A DNA stretch of 64,000 nucleotides from Ruminococcus flavefaciens (GTDB lineage: Bacteria; Bacillota; Clostridia; Oscillospirales; Ruminococcaceae): contig JAMPIL010000001.1 in assembly GCA_023662725.1 (NCBI GenBank), positions 1,381,563 to 1,445,562 of the forward strand, given 5' to 3'. The position numbers and the translations under genes were made by a program. The notes under the pieces were generated by a model that was given only the letters and a program-made list of their open reading frames with translations, was not told the origin of the DNA and ran no database searches. Positions within the stretch are counted from its first letter, which is position 1. Every line of letters begins with the position of its first letter. Below, piece by piece: positions 33,320 through 43,400 of the stretch.

Positions 33320-34309
33320 CTAACGCCGATCTCTGAAAACAAGTCCCACAGCGGCTGAAATTCCTGCAAGACCGATAATAACTGCCGAAACTACAGCTGT
33401 AGAAACGTCATCGCTTATTGTAATCGAAAAATCCACATTCGACGGCAGAAAATGCAGAGCAAGTTTTTCCGCCGATAAGAGCCATACGCCAAGCATTGCA
33501 AGAACGGCGGACGATTTGAGAAAAATATTTATCTTAGCATATCTTATAACTGCAAAAATTGCCCATACCAATACCAGAACGCACGCTGCGGCGACCATTC
33601 CCGTAACGAAGCTTTCCCAGACTCCGTATTTCAGCGTTCCATAGGCAACAACCACCAATATCATAGCCGTATCGGCAGCCATACATATAAGCGATTTGTT
33701 ATTTCCGATATATTTACTTATAAAATCACATCGAATAATAAACGGCAGAAAAACGATGCACAGTCCCAGTGTAACGGACAAAAATGCCATAACAAACCAG
33801 TCTCCGCCGCTGTAAACATTTCCCGAAAGCAGAAGAAGAGTAAGCGAAACGTAAGAGCTTGCCAGCGTGAGTATTCCCCTGTTTTTAGCCGTAAATGTCG
33901 GAACATTCAGCAATGAAGCCGACAACATCAGCGACGTTAGAAGAATACAAAACTTTGATGTATTATGTTCATTAAGAATAAAAATTATAAAGCACGGTAT
34001 AATTGCCGATAAATAGCCCAAAGCCAGAATCGCATTATATATTGCAATAAATAATTTATACTTTTTTGCCATTTTCACAATTTTTCGCTGATTTTCGTCA
34101 TCGCTTGCCGTACAAAGCTCATGCTCTGTAATATTGAGAGCGCTGCATATCTCGGAAATCATGGTAATATCGGGATAGGATATACCTCTCTCCCACTTGC
34201 TGACAGCAGATTCAGTAACGTAAAGTCTTTCAGCAAGAACTTTCTGAGATATCCCCGCCTCTTTCCGTTTGGACTGAATGAACTTTCCAAAAGTAATTTT
34301 ATCCTGCAT
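33320..34309 (-). CDS. XRE regulator with C-terminal membrane domain
   Basis: The 329-residue protein has an N-terminal helix-turn-helix (about 6-62; FGKFIQSKRKEAGISQKVLAERLYVTESAVSKWERG). About seven hydrophobic segments follow from residue 85 to the end. Such membrane-tethered XRE proteins are common in Firmicutes and may sense envelope or membrane signals. The ATG at 34309 has GAGGTGA 7 bases upstream; the frame extends 17 codons further without support. It is monocistronic, flanked by repeat copies E and F. Confidence 0.8.
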   Translation of the reverse strand: MQDKITFGKFIQSKRKEAGISQKVLAERLYVTESAVSKWERGISYPDITMISEICSALNITEHELCTASDDENQRKIVKMAKKYKLFIAIYNAILALGYLSAIIPCFIIFILNEHNTSKFCILLTSLMLSASLLNVPTFTAKNRGILTLASSYVSLTLLLLSGNVYSGGDWFVMAFLSVTLGLCIVFLPFIIRCDFISKYIGNNKSLICMAADTAMILVVVAYGTLKYGVWESFVTGMVAAACVLVLVWAIFAVIRYAKINIFLKSSAVLAMLGVWLLSAEKLALHFLPSNVDFSITISDDVSTAVVSAVIIGLAGISAAVGLVFRDRR

Positions 34310-34484
34310 ATTTTTCACCTCAAATAAATTTGGTACACTGCAATGTTTTCCATAAGCCAATTATAAATAATGCTTAGAGAAATGTCAACATTTTTCAGTG
34401 AAAACAGGGGTGGATTGGCAGTCGAGTAACGTAAATACGTCGTTTCCGGCAATATAACAGTAACAAAAACAGGCGGCAATGTCC

Positions 34485-34709
34485 TGACATTATTTACTTT
34501 CTCTGTAATTATAAGGGGACACTGTCCCCTTATACCCCTGCCAAAGGGTTATATAACCCTTTGGAAACCCAGTATTATATTATTACAAATACCCCATAAA
34601 GGGGTATTTGTAATAATTAGAACAGGTATTCTATAGAGTTAAATTTCCTTTAACAGCGAATAGAAAAGACAGGTGTCCCCCTTATAATTACAGAAAAAGC
34701 AAATACTGC
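34485..34709 (+). repeat. Mosaic repeat, copy F, with about 30-bp imperfect terminal repeats
   Basis: The left end (34485-34522) and the reverse complement of the right end (34674-34709) share TTTCTCTGTAATTATAAGGGG-like sequence with few mismatches. Inside are AAGGGGACACTGTCCCCTT, CCAAAGGGTTATATAACCCTTTGG, AAACCCAGTATTA, and a perfect 17-bp central palindrome (34579-34595 with 34601-34617, ATTATTACAAATACCCC). Confidence 0.85.
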
Positions 34710-34741
34710 CAAGCAACGCCAGCCCATTTGAAATATCTGAA

Positions 34742-37150
34742 TTATCTTAAATGCCAGATGTTGTCGGCATATTCCGTAACAGCACGGTCTGCGGAGAAGA
34801 TTCCTGCGCCGGCAATGTTGTTGAGAGACATCTTAGCCCACTTCATCTTGTCGTTATAGCACTCAGTAACGTATCTCTGAGCGTTCTTATAGCTTTCAAA
34901 ATCAGCCAAAACCATATACGGATCACGGTCCTTAAGAGAATTTGCAACGTCGTTGAATGTGCATCCGTTGATTCCGTGGTACATACGCTCGATAGCCTCG
35001 TGGATAATTCCGTTGTTGTTGAAGTATTCAGTCGGGTTATAACCTCTTGCCTTGAGAGCGTTAACTTCGGGAGTCGTCATACCGAAGATTATATTGTTGC
35101 CTTCTCCGGCAGCCTCATTTATTTCGATGTTAGCGCCGTCAAGCGTACCGAGAGTTACAGCGCCGTTCAGCATAAACTTCATATTTCCTGTACCGGAGGC
35201 CTCTGTTCCTGCGAGGGATATCTGTTCGGAAATTTCCGAAGCCGGCATAAGAAGCTCTGAAAGCGTTACACAGTAGTTTTCAAGGAATACAACCTGCAAC
35301 TTCTGGCTGATTCTCGGATTCTTTCTGATCTCCTCAGAAATAGCCCAGATCATCTTGATTATCTGCTTTGCAAGGTAATATCCGGGAGCAGCCTTAGCGG
35401 CGAAAATATATGTTTTAGGAGTGAAGTCCGCATCAGGATTATTGAGAAGATAAGCATAATCGGAAAGAATATTCATAACGTTAAGGTGCTGTCTCTTGTA
35501 TTCGTGAAGACGTTTTACCTGAACGTCAAAAATGCTGTCGGTATTAAGAATTATACCGTTTGTATTTTTAACGTATTTAGCAAAATGTTCCTTGTTAGCC
35601 TTTTTAACGTCCATAAGCTTTGTAAGAACATTTTTATCGTTCTCAAACTTTCTGAACTTTTCAAGCTCCGCGCCGTCCTTGATAAATTTAGTTCCGATAG
35701 TTTCACTAAGAAGCTTTGTAAGTCCGGGATTCGACTGATAAAGCCATCTTCTGTAAGCAATACCGTTGGTAACGTTCTTAAACTTTTCAGGAGTATTCTC
35801 GTATTCATCGTGGAATACAGATTCCTTGATGATCTCGGAATGAAGCTTTGAAACGCCGTTTACGCTGTGTGATACGGCAACGCAGAGTGTTGCCATGTGG
35901 ATCATGTTGTCCTTGATGATAGACATACGGGTAGTCTTAGCACTGTCGTAGCCATTTCTCTCCATAAGCGACTGGCAGTAACGATTGTTGATCTCAACGA
36001 TGATCGAGAAAATTCTCGGAATAACGTGCTTAACGAGATTTACATCCCACTTTTCAAGGGCTTCAGCCATAACAGTGTGATTAGTGTAAGCGAAAGTCTT
36101 GACAACGATATCCCATGATTTCTCCCATGTGTAGCCGCAGTCGTCGAGAAGGATTCTCATAAGCTCCGGAATAGCAAGAGTCGGGTGAGTATCGTTGATG
36201 TGTATAGCAACCTTTTCAGCAAGATTGTCAAGAGTTCCGTAAACGTTCATATGAGTGTTTACGATATCGCCAACAGCTGCTGCGCAGAGGAAATACTGCT
36301 GACGGAGACGAAGCGATTTGCCCTCGTTGTGGTTATCGTTAGGATAAAGGATCTTTGAGATAGCGTTTGCGATAGAATTCTGAGCAAGAGCACTTTCATA
36401 GTTACCCTTATTGAACATATCCATATCGAAGCTCGGAGCTTTAGCCGACCAGAGACGAAGAACGGAAACGCCCTCTCCGCCGTAGCCTGAAACGTACATA
36501 TCATAAGGAGTAGCGACAACTGTATTGTAGTTTACATGAGAGATGTAGTGATACTGATTATCCCAGTATTCCTGAAGATCGCCTTCAAAATGAATATCAA
36601 TTGAAAGCTCGGGCTTAGGAACAAGCCATACTGAACCGCCGGGGAGCCAGTTATCCGGAAGCTCTGTCTGCCAGCCGTCTTCAAGCTTCTGCTGGAAGAT
36701 TCCGTATTCGTAGCAGATGGAATGTCCCATTGCAGGGAAATTCTGAGTTGCGAGACCATCGAGGTAGCAGGCTGCAAGACGTCCGAGACCGCCGTTTCCA
36801 AGACCGGCGTCGGGTTCGTAATCATAAATTTTATCAAGATTGATGTCATACTGTTTGAGCATTGCCTTGATATCGTCGGCAAGCTCTAAGTTGTAAATGC
36901 TTGTTTTTAAAGAACGTCCCATAAGGAATTCCATAGAGAGATAGTATATCTGCTTTCCGCCGACAGAGTGAGTGTGGTTGATAAAGCTCTGTCTTTTTGC
37001 GCCGAGGATCTCCACGATTATTGAGGAAAGAACATGATAAACCTGCTTATCAGAGGCCTCTTCAGGGGAAACGCTGTAGAGAAGCTGCAGCTTTCTCGGG
37101 AATTCGTCTTTAATTCTGTCCATGAGTGGATTTACGTTTTTATTTGCCAT
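34742..37150 (-). CDS. glgP: Glycogen/starch/alpha-glucan phosphorylase
   Basis: The 802-residue GT35 enzyme releases glucose-1-phosphate from alpha-1,4-glucans using pyridoxal phosphate. Conserved parts include QIYYLSMEFLMGRSL, GNGGLGRLAACYLDG, HINDTHPTLAIPELMR, VKRLHEYKRQHLN, and the PLP-lysine region EASGTGNMKFMLNGA, GTLDGANIEI. Length is normal. The ATG at 37150 has GGAG 8 bases upstream and follows a predicted promoter at 37271-37299. Together with the GH13 enzyme it points to intracellular glycogen or maltodextrin breakdown. Confidence 0.95.
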   Translation of the reverse strand: MANKNVNPLMDRIKDEFPRKLQLLYSVSPEEASDKQVYHVLSSIIVEILGAKRQSFINHTHSVGGKQIYYLSMEFLMGRSLKTSIYNLELADDIKAMLKQYDINLDKIYDYEPDAGLGNGGLGRLAACYLDGLATQNFPAMGHSICYEYGIFQQKLEDGWQTELPDNWLPGGSVWLVPKPELSIDIHFEGDLQEYWDNQYHYISHVNYNTVVATPYDMYVSGYGGEGVSVLRLWSAKAPSFDMDMFNKGNYESALAQNSIANAISKILYPNDNHNEGKSLRLRQQYFLCAAAVGDIVNTHMNVYGTLDNLAEKVAIHINDTHPTLAIPELMRILLDDCGYTWEKSWDIVVKTFAYTNHTVMAEALEKWDVNLVKHVIPRIFSIIVEINNRYCQSLMERNGYDSAKTTRMSIIKDNMIHMATLCVAVSHSVNGVSKLHSEIIKESVFHDEYENTPEKFKNVTNGIAYRRWLYQSNPGLTKLLSETIGTKFIKDGAELEKFRKFENDKNVLTKLMDVKKANKEHFAKYVKNTNGIILNTDSIFDVQVKRLHEYKRQHLNVMNILSDYAYLLNNPDADFTPKTYIFAAKAAPGYYLAKQIIKMIWAISEEIRKNPRISQKLQVVFLENYCVTLSELLMPASEISEQISLAGTEASGTGNMKFMLNGAVTLGTLDGANIEINEAAGEGNNIIFGMTTPEVNALKARGYNPTEYFNNNGIIHEAIERMYHGINGCTFNDVANSLKDRDPYMVLADFESYKNAQRYVTECYNDKMKWAKMSLNNIAGAGIFSADRAVTEYADNIWHLR

Positions 37151-37270
37151 ATAAAATCTCCATTCCGCCGCCTGATGCGGCAACATTACTGTGCGTATAT
37201 TGTCCCAAACTCTATACAAACGGTCTATCGCCAATTATCACAGGACAAATCTACTAACGGTATTATTTTA

Positions 37271-37299
37271 ATTATACTATGTTTCAGATTTTTTTGCAA
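37271..37299 (-). promoter_or_regulatory. Promoter of glgP
   Basis: On the minus strand, TTGCAA (37299-37294), 17-base spacer, TATAAT (37276-37271). The leader is about 115 bases. Confidence 0.65.
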
Positions 37300-37509
37300 C
37301 TGTATATTTCAACAAATATTTATCCACTTAATTTACATATTGCGAAAAAACATCAAATTTGCGTTATTTTATGAACAAGTTCGCTTGTTGCGTATTGTGC
37401 AATATGACAAACCGTAAATAATTACTGTCTCAATTTTGTTGAATACTAACAAAATAGTGTGTATTAGTTATATTCCATACATTTTTAAAAAATAAAACAT
37501 GAAAAACAT

Positions 37510-37538
37510 TTGAAATTTCTCTCAATATGTGGTATAAT
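37510..37538 (+). promoter_or_regulatory. Promoter with long leader before the membrane-protein gene
   Basis: TTGAAA (37510-37515), 17-base spacer, TATAAT (37533-37538). Confidence 0.65.
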
Positions 37539-37698
37539 AAATATAACCTCCTGTAAAGTAGCCGGATACGGCTCTGAATCAATCGTTGAACAATAGTTTC
37601 ACCGCCACTATATTATTTGAAAAAGCTTTTGAGTTATTCATACAGGGGAAAAAGTGTAGAATAAAACAGATCGACAAAATGAAAAGGAATGATTATTT

Positions 37699-38889
37699 AT
37701 GGAAAAGAAAAAGAGATTCTCGCTACTTAAAATCCTGATTACAATTATTTGTATTGTTTTCATCATTATTTCACTTTTAATAAATATTACATTTTCAGGC
37801 GGAAAAACTCCGCATATTTTCGGAAGATATATTTACATCGTCGGCGAAGGAGATAACCTTGGCAACAATGTTACATCCGGAGCTGCGCTTATCGCCAAAG
37901 AAATAAAAAACGAATCGGTTTTAGCGCGTGATATTGTTCTCTGTTACCCTGCCGACTCTCCCGATACGCTTAGTCTGCGCAGTATTTATGACGTTGTTAC
38001 AAGCGAGGACGGAATAGAAAAATTTTCAACAGCAAATGCCTCAAGCGTTGACGAAAACACGATCACAAAAGATAAGATCGTCGCTCTTTGTACAGGATAT
38101 CCCGAAAGCAAAGAGCTGGGAAAATTCATAAAATTCACGAGGAACATTAAGGGAATTCTTCTCGAACTTCTGCTCCCTTGCGTCATTCTTGTTATCTTCC
38201 TTATAGTTAAGATCGCTTCTTCAAAAAACGCTGCCGAAGACGATGAGATCGAATACGATTTCTATGAGTACGAAAACAACGGCAGCGATTCCAGAGTAAA
38301 TTCTCATGCAAAAACCAATTCTCCTCTTTTTGAGAATATTCAGGAAATACAGCCAAGCGATGAGCTTGAACGCAAAAAAATGTCTATAGTTGAAAACTTC
38401 AGCCAGAAAAAAGTCAATCCCGATTCTCCTTATCAGAAGGAAAAAGAACGTACAATGCAGTTTAAAGCACAGCGCAGTGCGGAATCTTCTTTTGCTGCAA
38501 GAAATGTCGGCGGAACTTCCTCAACTGCTCCTACAGCGGACGCTTTAAGAGAGGAAATGCTCCGAAAAACTGCTGAAGCTGAGCGTACAGGAACTTTCTC
38601 CATCAAGAGCGCAGGCTCAAAGCAGCCGACAGAATCGGTTTCCGACATTACAGGTATTCTTCCGAAGGCACAGCTTACTGAAATGTCAAGAAACGATATT
38701 CCGAAAACAACTCCTCTCAGAAGTCAGTCTGCACAGCCGCAGGCAAATAAAGCACCGAAAAAGAGCAGTTCGCCCGATATTTCCGATATTATCAAGCGTA
38801 CCGATTCTTCTGCAAGAAAAAAATCCGCCGCAGATATGTCTGTTGACGATCTTCTCAAGCTTATTGAGGATGAGAAAAAGAAATTCTGA
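37699..38889 (+). CDS. Two-helix membrane protein with disordered tail
   Basis: A 396-residue protein: N-terminal membrane helix (about 9-31), extracytoplasmic part (about 32-150), second helix (about 152-172, LLELLLPCVILVIFLIVKI), and a long low-complexity, serine/lysine-rich cytoplasmic tail ending DLLKLIEDEKKKF. The extracytoplasmic part (HIFGRYIYIVGEGDN...SGAALIAKEI) is spaced like SipW-type signal peptidases but lacks the catalytic SGSMEP serine. It could be a non-catalytic relative; this is inference. AAAAGGA precedes the ATG. Confidence 0.55.
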   Translation: MEKKKRFSLLKILITIICIVFIIISLLINITFSGGKTPHIFGRYIYIVGEGDNLGNNVTSGAALIAKEIKNESVLARDIVLCYPADSPDTLSLRSIYDVVTSEDGIEKFSTANASSVDENTITKDKIVALCTGYPESKELGKFIKFTRNIKGILLELLLPCVILVIFLIVKIASSKNAAEDDEIEYDFYEYENNGSDSRVNSHAKTNSPLFENIQEIQPSDELERKKMSIVENFSQKKVNPDSPYQKEKERTMQFKAQRSAESSFAARNVGGTSSTAPTADALREEMLRKTAEAERTGTFSIKSAGSKQPTESVSDITGILPKAQLTEMSRNDIPKTTPLRSQSAQPQANKAPKKSSSPDISDIIKRTDSSARKKSAADMSVDDLLKLIEDEKKKF

Positions 38890-38908
38890 GATATCTATAG
38901 CAATATTA

Positions 38909-38946
38909 AAGGCTGCCGCACCCCAAAGTGCAGCAGCCTTTTTTTA
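38909..38946 (+). terminator. Terminator after the two-helix membrane protein
   Basis: AAGGCTGC (38909-38916) pairs with GCAGCCTT (38933-38940), followed by six T. On the minus strand it may also serve the converging glycosyltransferase gene. Confidence 0.88.
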
Positions 38947-38950
38947 CTGT

Positions 38951-39970
38951 TTATAACTCATTATTGCCAATGTTTGTTCCATTTATATTCTCGTTATTAT
39001 GAAATTCCACACCAAGTTCGTTCAGAAAATCCGCCACGATAAATCGTGGTCTTTGCTTGACCTCTGCATATATCTTTCCGACATACTCTCCGATTATACC
39101 AAGACAGAAAAGCTGCAACCCGCCGATCAGCCAGATCGAACATATTGTGCTTGACCAGCCAAGCTCGGAAAATCCGGCGAATTTTGCAATAAATGCCCAT
39201 ATAAACGCCAGAATGCTTATCATTGACATTATAAAGCCAAGACTCGTTATCAGTTTAAGCGGCTTTGTGCTGAAAGAAGTTATTCCATTTATGGCAAACG
39301 AAAGCATCTTCCTAAGCGGATATTTGCTTTCTCCGGCAAGCCTTTCACGGCGTTCGTAATAAACGCTGCAGCTTTTAAAGCCTATCAGCGGAACCATTCC
39401 CCTCAGAAACAGATTCACCTCTTTGAATTCAGAAAGTTCCTGCAAAACTCTTTTGCTCATAAGACGGAAATCAGCATGGTTGTACACAACATCCGCTCCC
39501 ATCGCTTTCATGAACTTATAAAACCTTTCGGCAGTGAATTTCTTGAAAAACGTATCGGTTTTTCTTGCGCTTCTTACACCATAAACGACTTGATTTCCCT
39601 CATAATATTTCTGCATCATCTTGTCAATAGCGTTAATATCGTCCTGAAGATCGGCGTCCATGGTGATACAGACATCGCATATATCCTTAACGGTCATAAG
39701 TCCGGCAAGCACAGCATTCTGATGACCGCTGTTGCGGGCAAGATTGATTCCGGAAAAAAACTCCGGTTCATCGCAGTGAAGCTTTTCAATAATGCTCCAG
39801 GTTTCGTCACTTGAACCGTCGTTGACAAAAACTATACGGCTTTGCGGCGAAATAAGACTGCTTTCTATAAGAAAACGGTACTTTTCTTTAAGCTGTCTTG
39901 CAGTTTCAGGAAGAACCTCCTGCTCGTTATAGCATGGAACTATCATATATAAAATCTCTGGCGGACGCAT
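38951..39970 (-). CDS. Family 2 glycosyltransferase, GtrB/DPM type
   Basis: The 339-residue membrane glycosyltransferase has a GT-A domain (1-235; IVPCYNEQEVLPET, FVNDGSSDETW, MDADLQDD, and QVVYGVRSARKTD). Two C-terminal transmembrane helices follow (about 245-310). Members transfer sugars to polyprenyl phosphate or to wall/LPS-like polymers. It stands alone, with repeat copy G and then the YfhO gene upstream. YfhO-type proteins need lipid-linked sugar donors of the kind GtrB-type enzymes make, so the two may act together; that link is inference. Confidence 0.88.
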   Translation of the reverse strand: MRPPEILYMIVPCYNEQEVLPETARQLKEKYRFLIESSLISPQSRIVFVNDGSSDETWSIIEKLHCDEPEFFSGINLARNSGHQNAVLAGLMTVKDICDVCITMDADLQDDINAIDKMMQKYYEGNQVVYGVRSARKTDTFFKKFTAERFYKFMKAMGADVVYNHADFRLMSKRVLQELSEFKEVNLFLRGMVPLIGFKSCSVYYERRERLAGESKYPLRKMLSFAINGITSFSTKPLKLITSLGFIMSMISILAFIWAFIAKFAGFSELGWSSTICSIWLIGGLQLFCLGIIGEYVGKIYAEVKQRPRFIVADFLNELGVEFHNNENINGTNIGNNEL

Positions 39971-40034
39971 TTTTCAACCTCTTTTAACAATTCTTTCTTA
40001 AAGTATATCATATCCCCCGAAATATGTCAACTGC

Positions 40035-40303
40035 TTATAAGGGGACGCTCAGGAAAATCAATTTTTACACTTTCCGTGGTTATTCAAGGGAGGCTCTGCC
40101 TCCCTTATACCCTCCGCCAAAGGGATATTCTCCCAACGGTCGCCCCTCCCCTTTGTCAGCCTTGCTGACATTTCCCCACACTGTGGGGAATCGCCCTTTG
40201 GAATCCCGGTATTAATCATACAGAATCCCCATAAAGGGACTTCTGTATGATTAGGGCAATGCCCATAGTTAGGATACCATTTGGCAAAAGTTAAAGTAAA
40301 CAG
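40035..40303 (+). repeat. Mosaic repeat, copy G, with a nested insertion
   Basis: Modules are AAGGGAGGC/GCCTCCCTT, then CCAAAGGGATATTCTCCC whose right half is displaced by about 55 bases containing two further hairpins (GTCAGCCTTGCTGAC and TCCCCACACTGTGGGGA). CCCTTTGGAATCCCGGTATTA, the central palindrome (arms AATCATACAGAA 40214-40225 and TTCTGTATGATT 40241-40252), and AGGGCAATGCCC follow. The left end is degraded; the right end near 40303 resembles the terminal repeats (GATACTGTTTACTTT on the minus strand). Confidence 0.75.
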
Positions 40304-40385
40304 TATCTATTTAAAATACCAAAAATTATAAGAATTTATTTCCCTGAGGTGATAGCATCCCTTAAATAATTATTGTAATTGTAAC

Positions 40386-40413
40386 AAAAAAGGAGGACAA
40401 TGTCCTCCTTTTT
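40386..40413. terminator. Terminator of the yfhO-type gene
   Basis: AAAAAGGAGGACA with TGTCCTCCTTTTT, symmetrical, so it works on both strands. Confidence 0.85.
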
Positions 40414-40445
40414 AATCGCATAAAAGTTAAAAGGCTGTTTATAAA

Positions 40446-43400
40446 TTATTTCTTTTTCTTGTTTTTGCCTTTGTTTTTATTCTGGTTTCCGCCGTTATTT
40501 TTAGGCTTCTGATCGGAAGTCTTTGGTTTCGTTTCAACAGCTTTTTCAGGATTTTCAGCTTTTGCGAAAGCCTGCTCATTCTGTGATTTTTCAGATTCTT
40601 CCTCTGCCTTTTCAGCGTAAGCCTTACCCTTATTCAAAAGCTCTTCGTTCTGTTTTTTTATTTTCTCCTCTTCGGCACGGGATTTTTCCGCTTTTTGCTT
40701 TGCAGCTTCTGCTGCCTGCGAATCAACCGCTCCCTTTGATTTGATGATCTGAACCTTTTTCTTCATTTCCGGAATCTGTGATTCAGGAGTATCGGACGGA
40801 ATCCCAAGCTTTTCAATCTCTCTTGCCTTGCGTCTTGCTTTAAGAACAGGATTATGCTTTCTGTCGTAAATATAGAACATTACGATAATAGCAATTCCGA
40901 GAATAAGAGTAAATATTCCCATATTGAATCCGGGAGGAGTATACTTCATAGAAACGGTATGCTCGCCCTCCGGCAGACGGATTCCGATAAGAGAACCGAG
41001 AACGATAACTTCTCCGGTATCTCCGTTATCGTTTCTGAGATAAGTTGCTCCCGTTTCGTTATTGGTTTCTTCAAGGATAAGACTGTCGACCTTCTTGCCA
41101 TCGACCTCGATAGTCCAGCCCGGCTCGTAAGGAATTGTAGTTACAAGAACCTGTCCTGCCTTAGCTGTTATCTTACCCTCAAGATAACGGTCGTTGGATT
41201 TTTCAGGATCGATCTCCCACTGATTTTGTTTAAGAATGTTGATATCCTGTTCAAATGCCGCACGATCGAGCTGATAGAAGTTGAAACCGAATGTCTTTGT
41301 TACCATAAAGTATTCGTTTGAACCTGTGTAAGTTCCATTTGTAGGAACGATAGTAAATCTTACCTCAAGTTCTGTTCCGGCATCGAACGGGCCCAATCTT
41401 ACGACAGGAGAAGAATTGGTGGTGAAATAGCTGCCGTAGCCGACATGATTTGTGAAATTTCCATTTTCATCCTTTGTATCCGATACCCAGACATTGCACT
41501 GCTTTCTCATTTCAGAGCCGAGATGCATATAAACATCGCCTGTTTCCTTGACTGTCATGTGAACGTTTACAACAGCGTCTGATGCTCCCGGAAGAGCGTC
41601 GTAGCAATCGTGAACGGTTTTTCTCGGAGTAGCAGTATTTACATAATCACTGTGTCTTACCTGAGTTTCATCAAAAGAAACTTCAGTTTCAAGCGGTGTG
41701 TAATACTCCTTAGGAATAATAGGCTCTGTAAAGTCCGCAGTATTTCCCGTCATAGCGCTGAGAACGTTATTAAGGCTGTTGAAAGGATTATCCCTTCCAA
41801 GTCCTGTAATTATCATGATATCATCGTCAGCCATAAATCCGATAGAAAGCGCATTTGGATTCTCGTAAATATTAACTGTCGATTGCTGATTATCTTCTCT
41901 GAGATAAGTCGTTGTAAGCTCGTCGATCTTCTTGTAGGAAGCGTCGAGCATATGCGAACCGGAACTTCTTGTCGGATCATCCAGAATATATTTTATTCCG
42001 AGAAGTGAATCTGCAACAGGGTTGCTTCCCTCGTACTTGGATTCAAAGCTCTGGGTAAAGTATCCCATAGTTTCGATAAATGTAATAGCTCTTGCATTCA
42101 TTACCGAGCTTGAATGCGAAATACCTTTCAGTCCGTAAGCGAGGTTATCGTTTACCATACGGGAATACGTTTTCTCGGCTCTGTAGAAACCGTTATCGTA
42201 GTTTTCAAGCTTTTCAACGATCTCCGGAGCGCTTATAATATCCGTATACGACTTTTTATCGGAATTGCCGACTTCTTTATAGATCTTTCTGAAAGAGTCG
42301 TAACAGTTGTAGCCAGCTTCAAACATTACTACCGCCGCAACACAGCAGGTAAGAATATTTTTAACCTTTTTGTCTTTGATGATGCTGTAGAAATGGATAT
42401 AAAGCAGATAAACCGCTGCGAGCAGAACTCCTATCGCAAGTGTTCCGAGCCACAGCTCCTCCCATTTTTCATTGCCGTAATTCATTTCAGCCTTATATGG
42501 AAGAGTTGCAACGTATTTATATCCCTTATAGTGAGGACTGTCCTCGGTAGTATAGCCGTATGTTCCCATTTTTGCTTCAAATATAAATACAAGAATGGCT
42601 ATCAGACCGAAAGTTCCTCCCGTTGCCTGCAAGCTGAGATTATAGCCGTCAAGGTTGGCAAAAACCTCCGCCGCCATAGAAACAAGCAGGAATGAAACGA
42701 TAAACGAATATCTGTAAGGAAGCCAGTTCGGATCCTGTCCGCCGTGCCACATCATATTAAAAGGCTTGATATACATACTCATAAACATGATAAACAGAAG
42801 CAGAGCGTTACCTATCTTTTTATTTGATTTTATCTTCTTGTTAAGGAAGAAAAGCGGTACGAGAACCAGTGTAAGAACACCGCAGTATATCTCCGGACGT
42901 CCGTAATATCCTGTTCCCGTATCAACGTTTACGGAGTAATACTGATTCGGCAGCAGACAGCCGAGAAGCTCAAGCGGCTTAAACATGGTCTGGAAGCTGT
43001 AATCAGGATCTGAGAAGTCAAATTTACCAAGTGCAAGAGCATTATATACCGGAAGTATCATAAATGCGCTGCACATCAAGACGACGACGGTTGAAACTCC
43101 CATGATGCCGAAGGTTTTTCCGTACTCATTGATATTTTTGAACTTTCTTGTCGTTCCAAAGAACAGATAATAAACGAAATAGAGTGCAACGAAAATTGCG
43201 ATCATAAATCCGATATAGAAGTTTGCCACGAACATTATTGCAAGCGGAATGATATAATTTATTTTTCTTCCGTCGTCAATAAGATATTCAACGCCGAGAA
43301 TAATAAGCGGCAGGAATATCGGTCCGTCTATCCACATCGGGTCGATGAGCTGAATAACAACGTAGCTCATCATAGAGTACATCGTTGAGAAAACTACTGA

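Larger units (their letters stand above)
37151..37698. other. Divergent regulatory gap, 548 bases, no gene
   Basis: It contains the glgP leader and promoter on the minus strand and, on the plus strand, a promoter at 37510-37538 followed by an unusually long leader of about 150 bases (small hairpin AGCCGGATACGGCT near 37560) before the membrane-protein gene. No ORF is supported. Confidence 0.6.
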
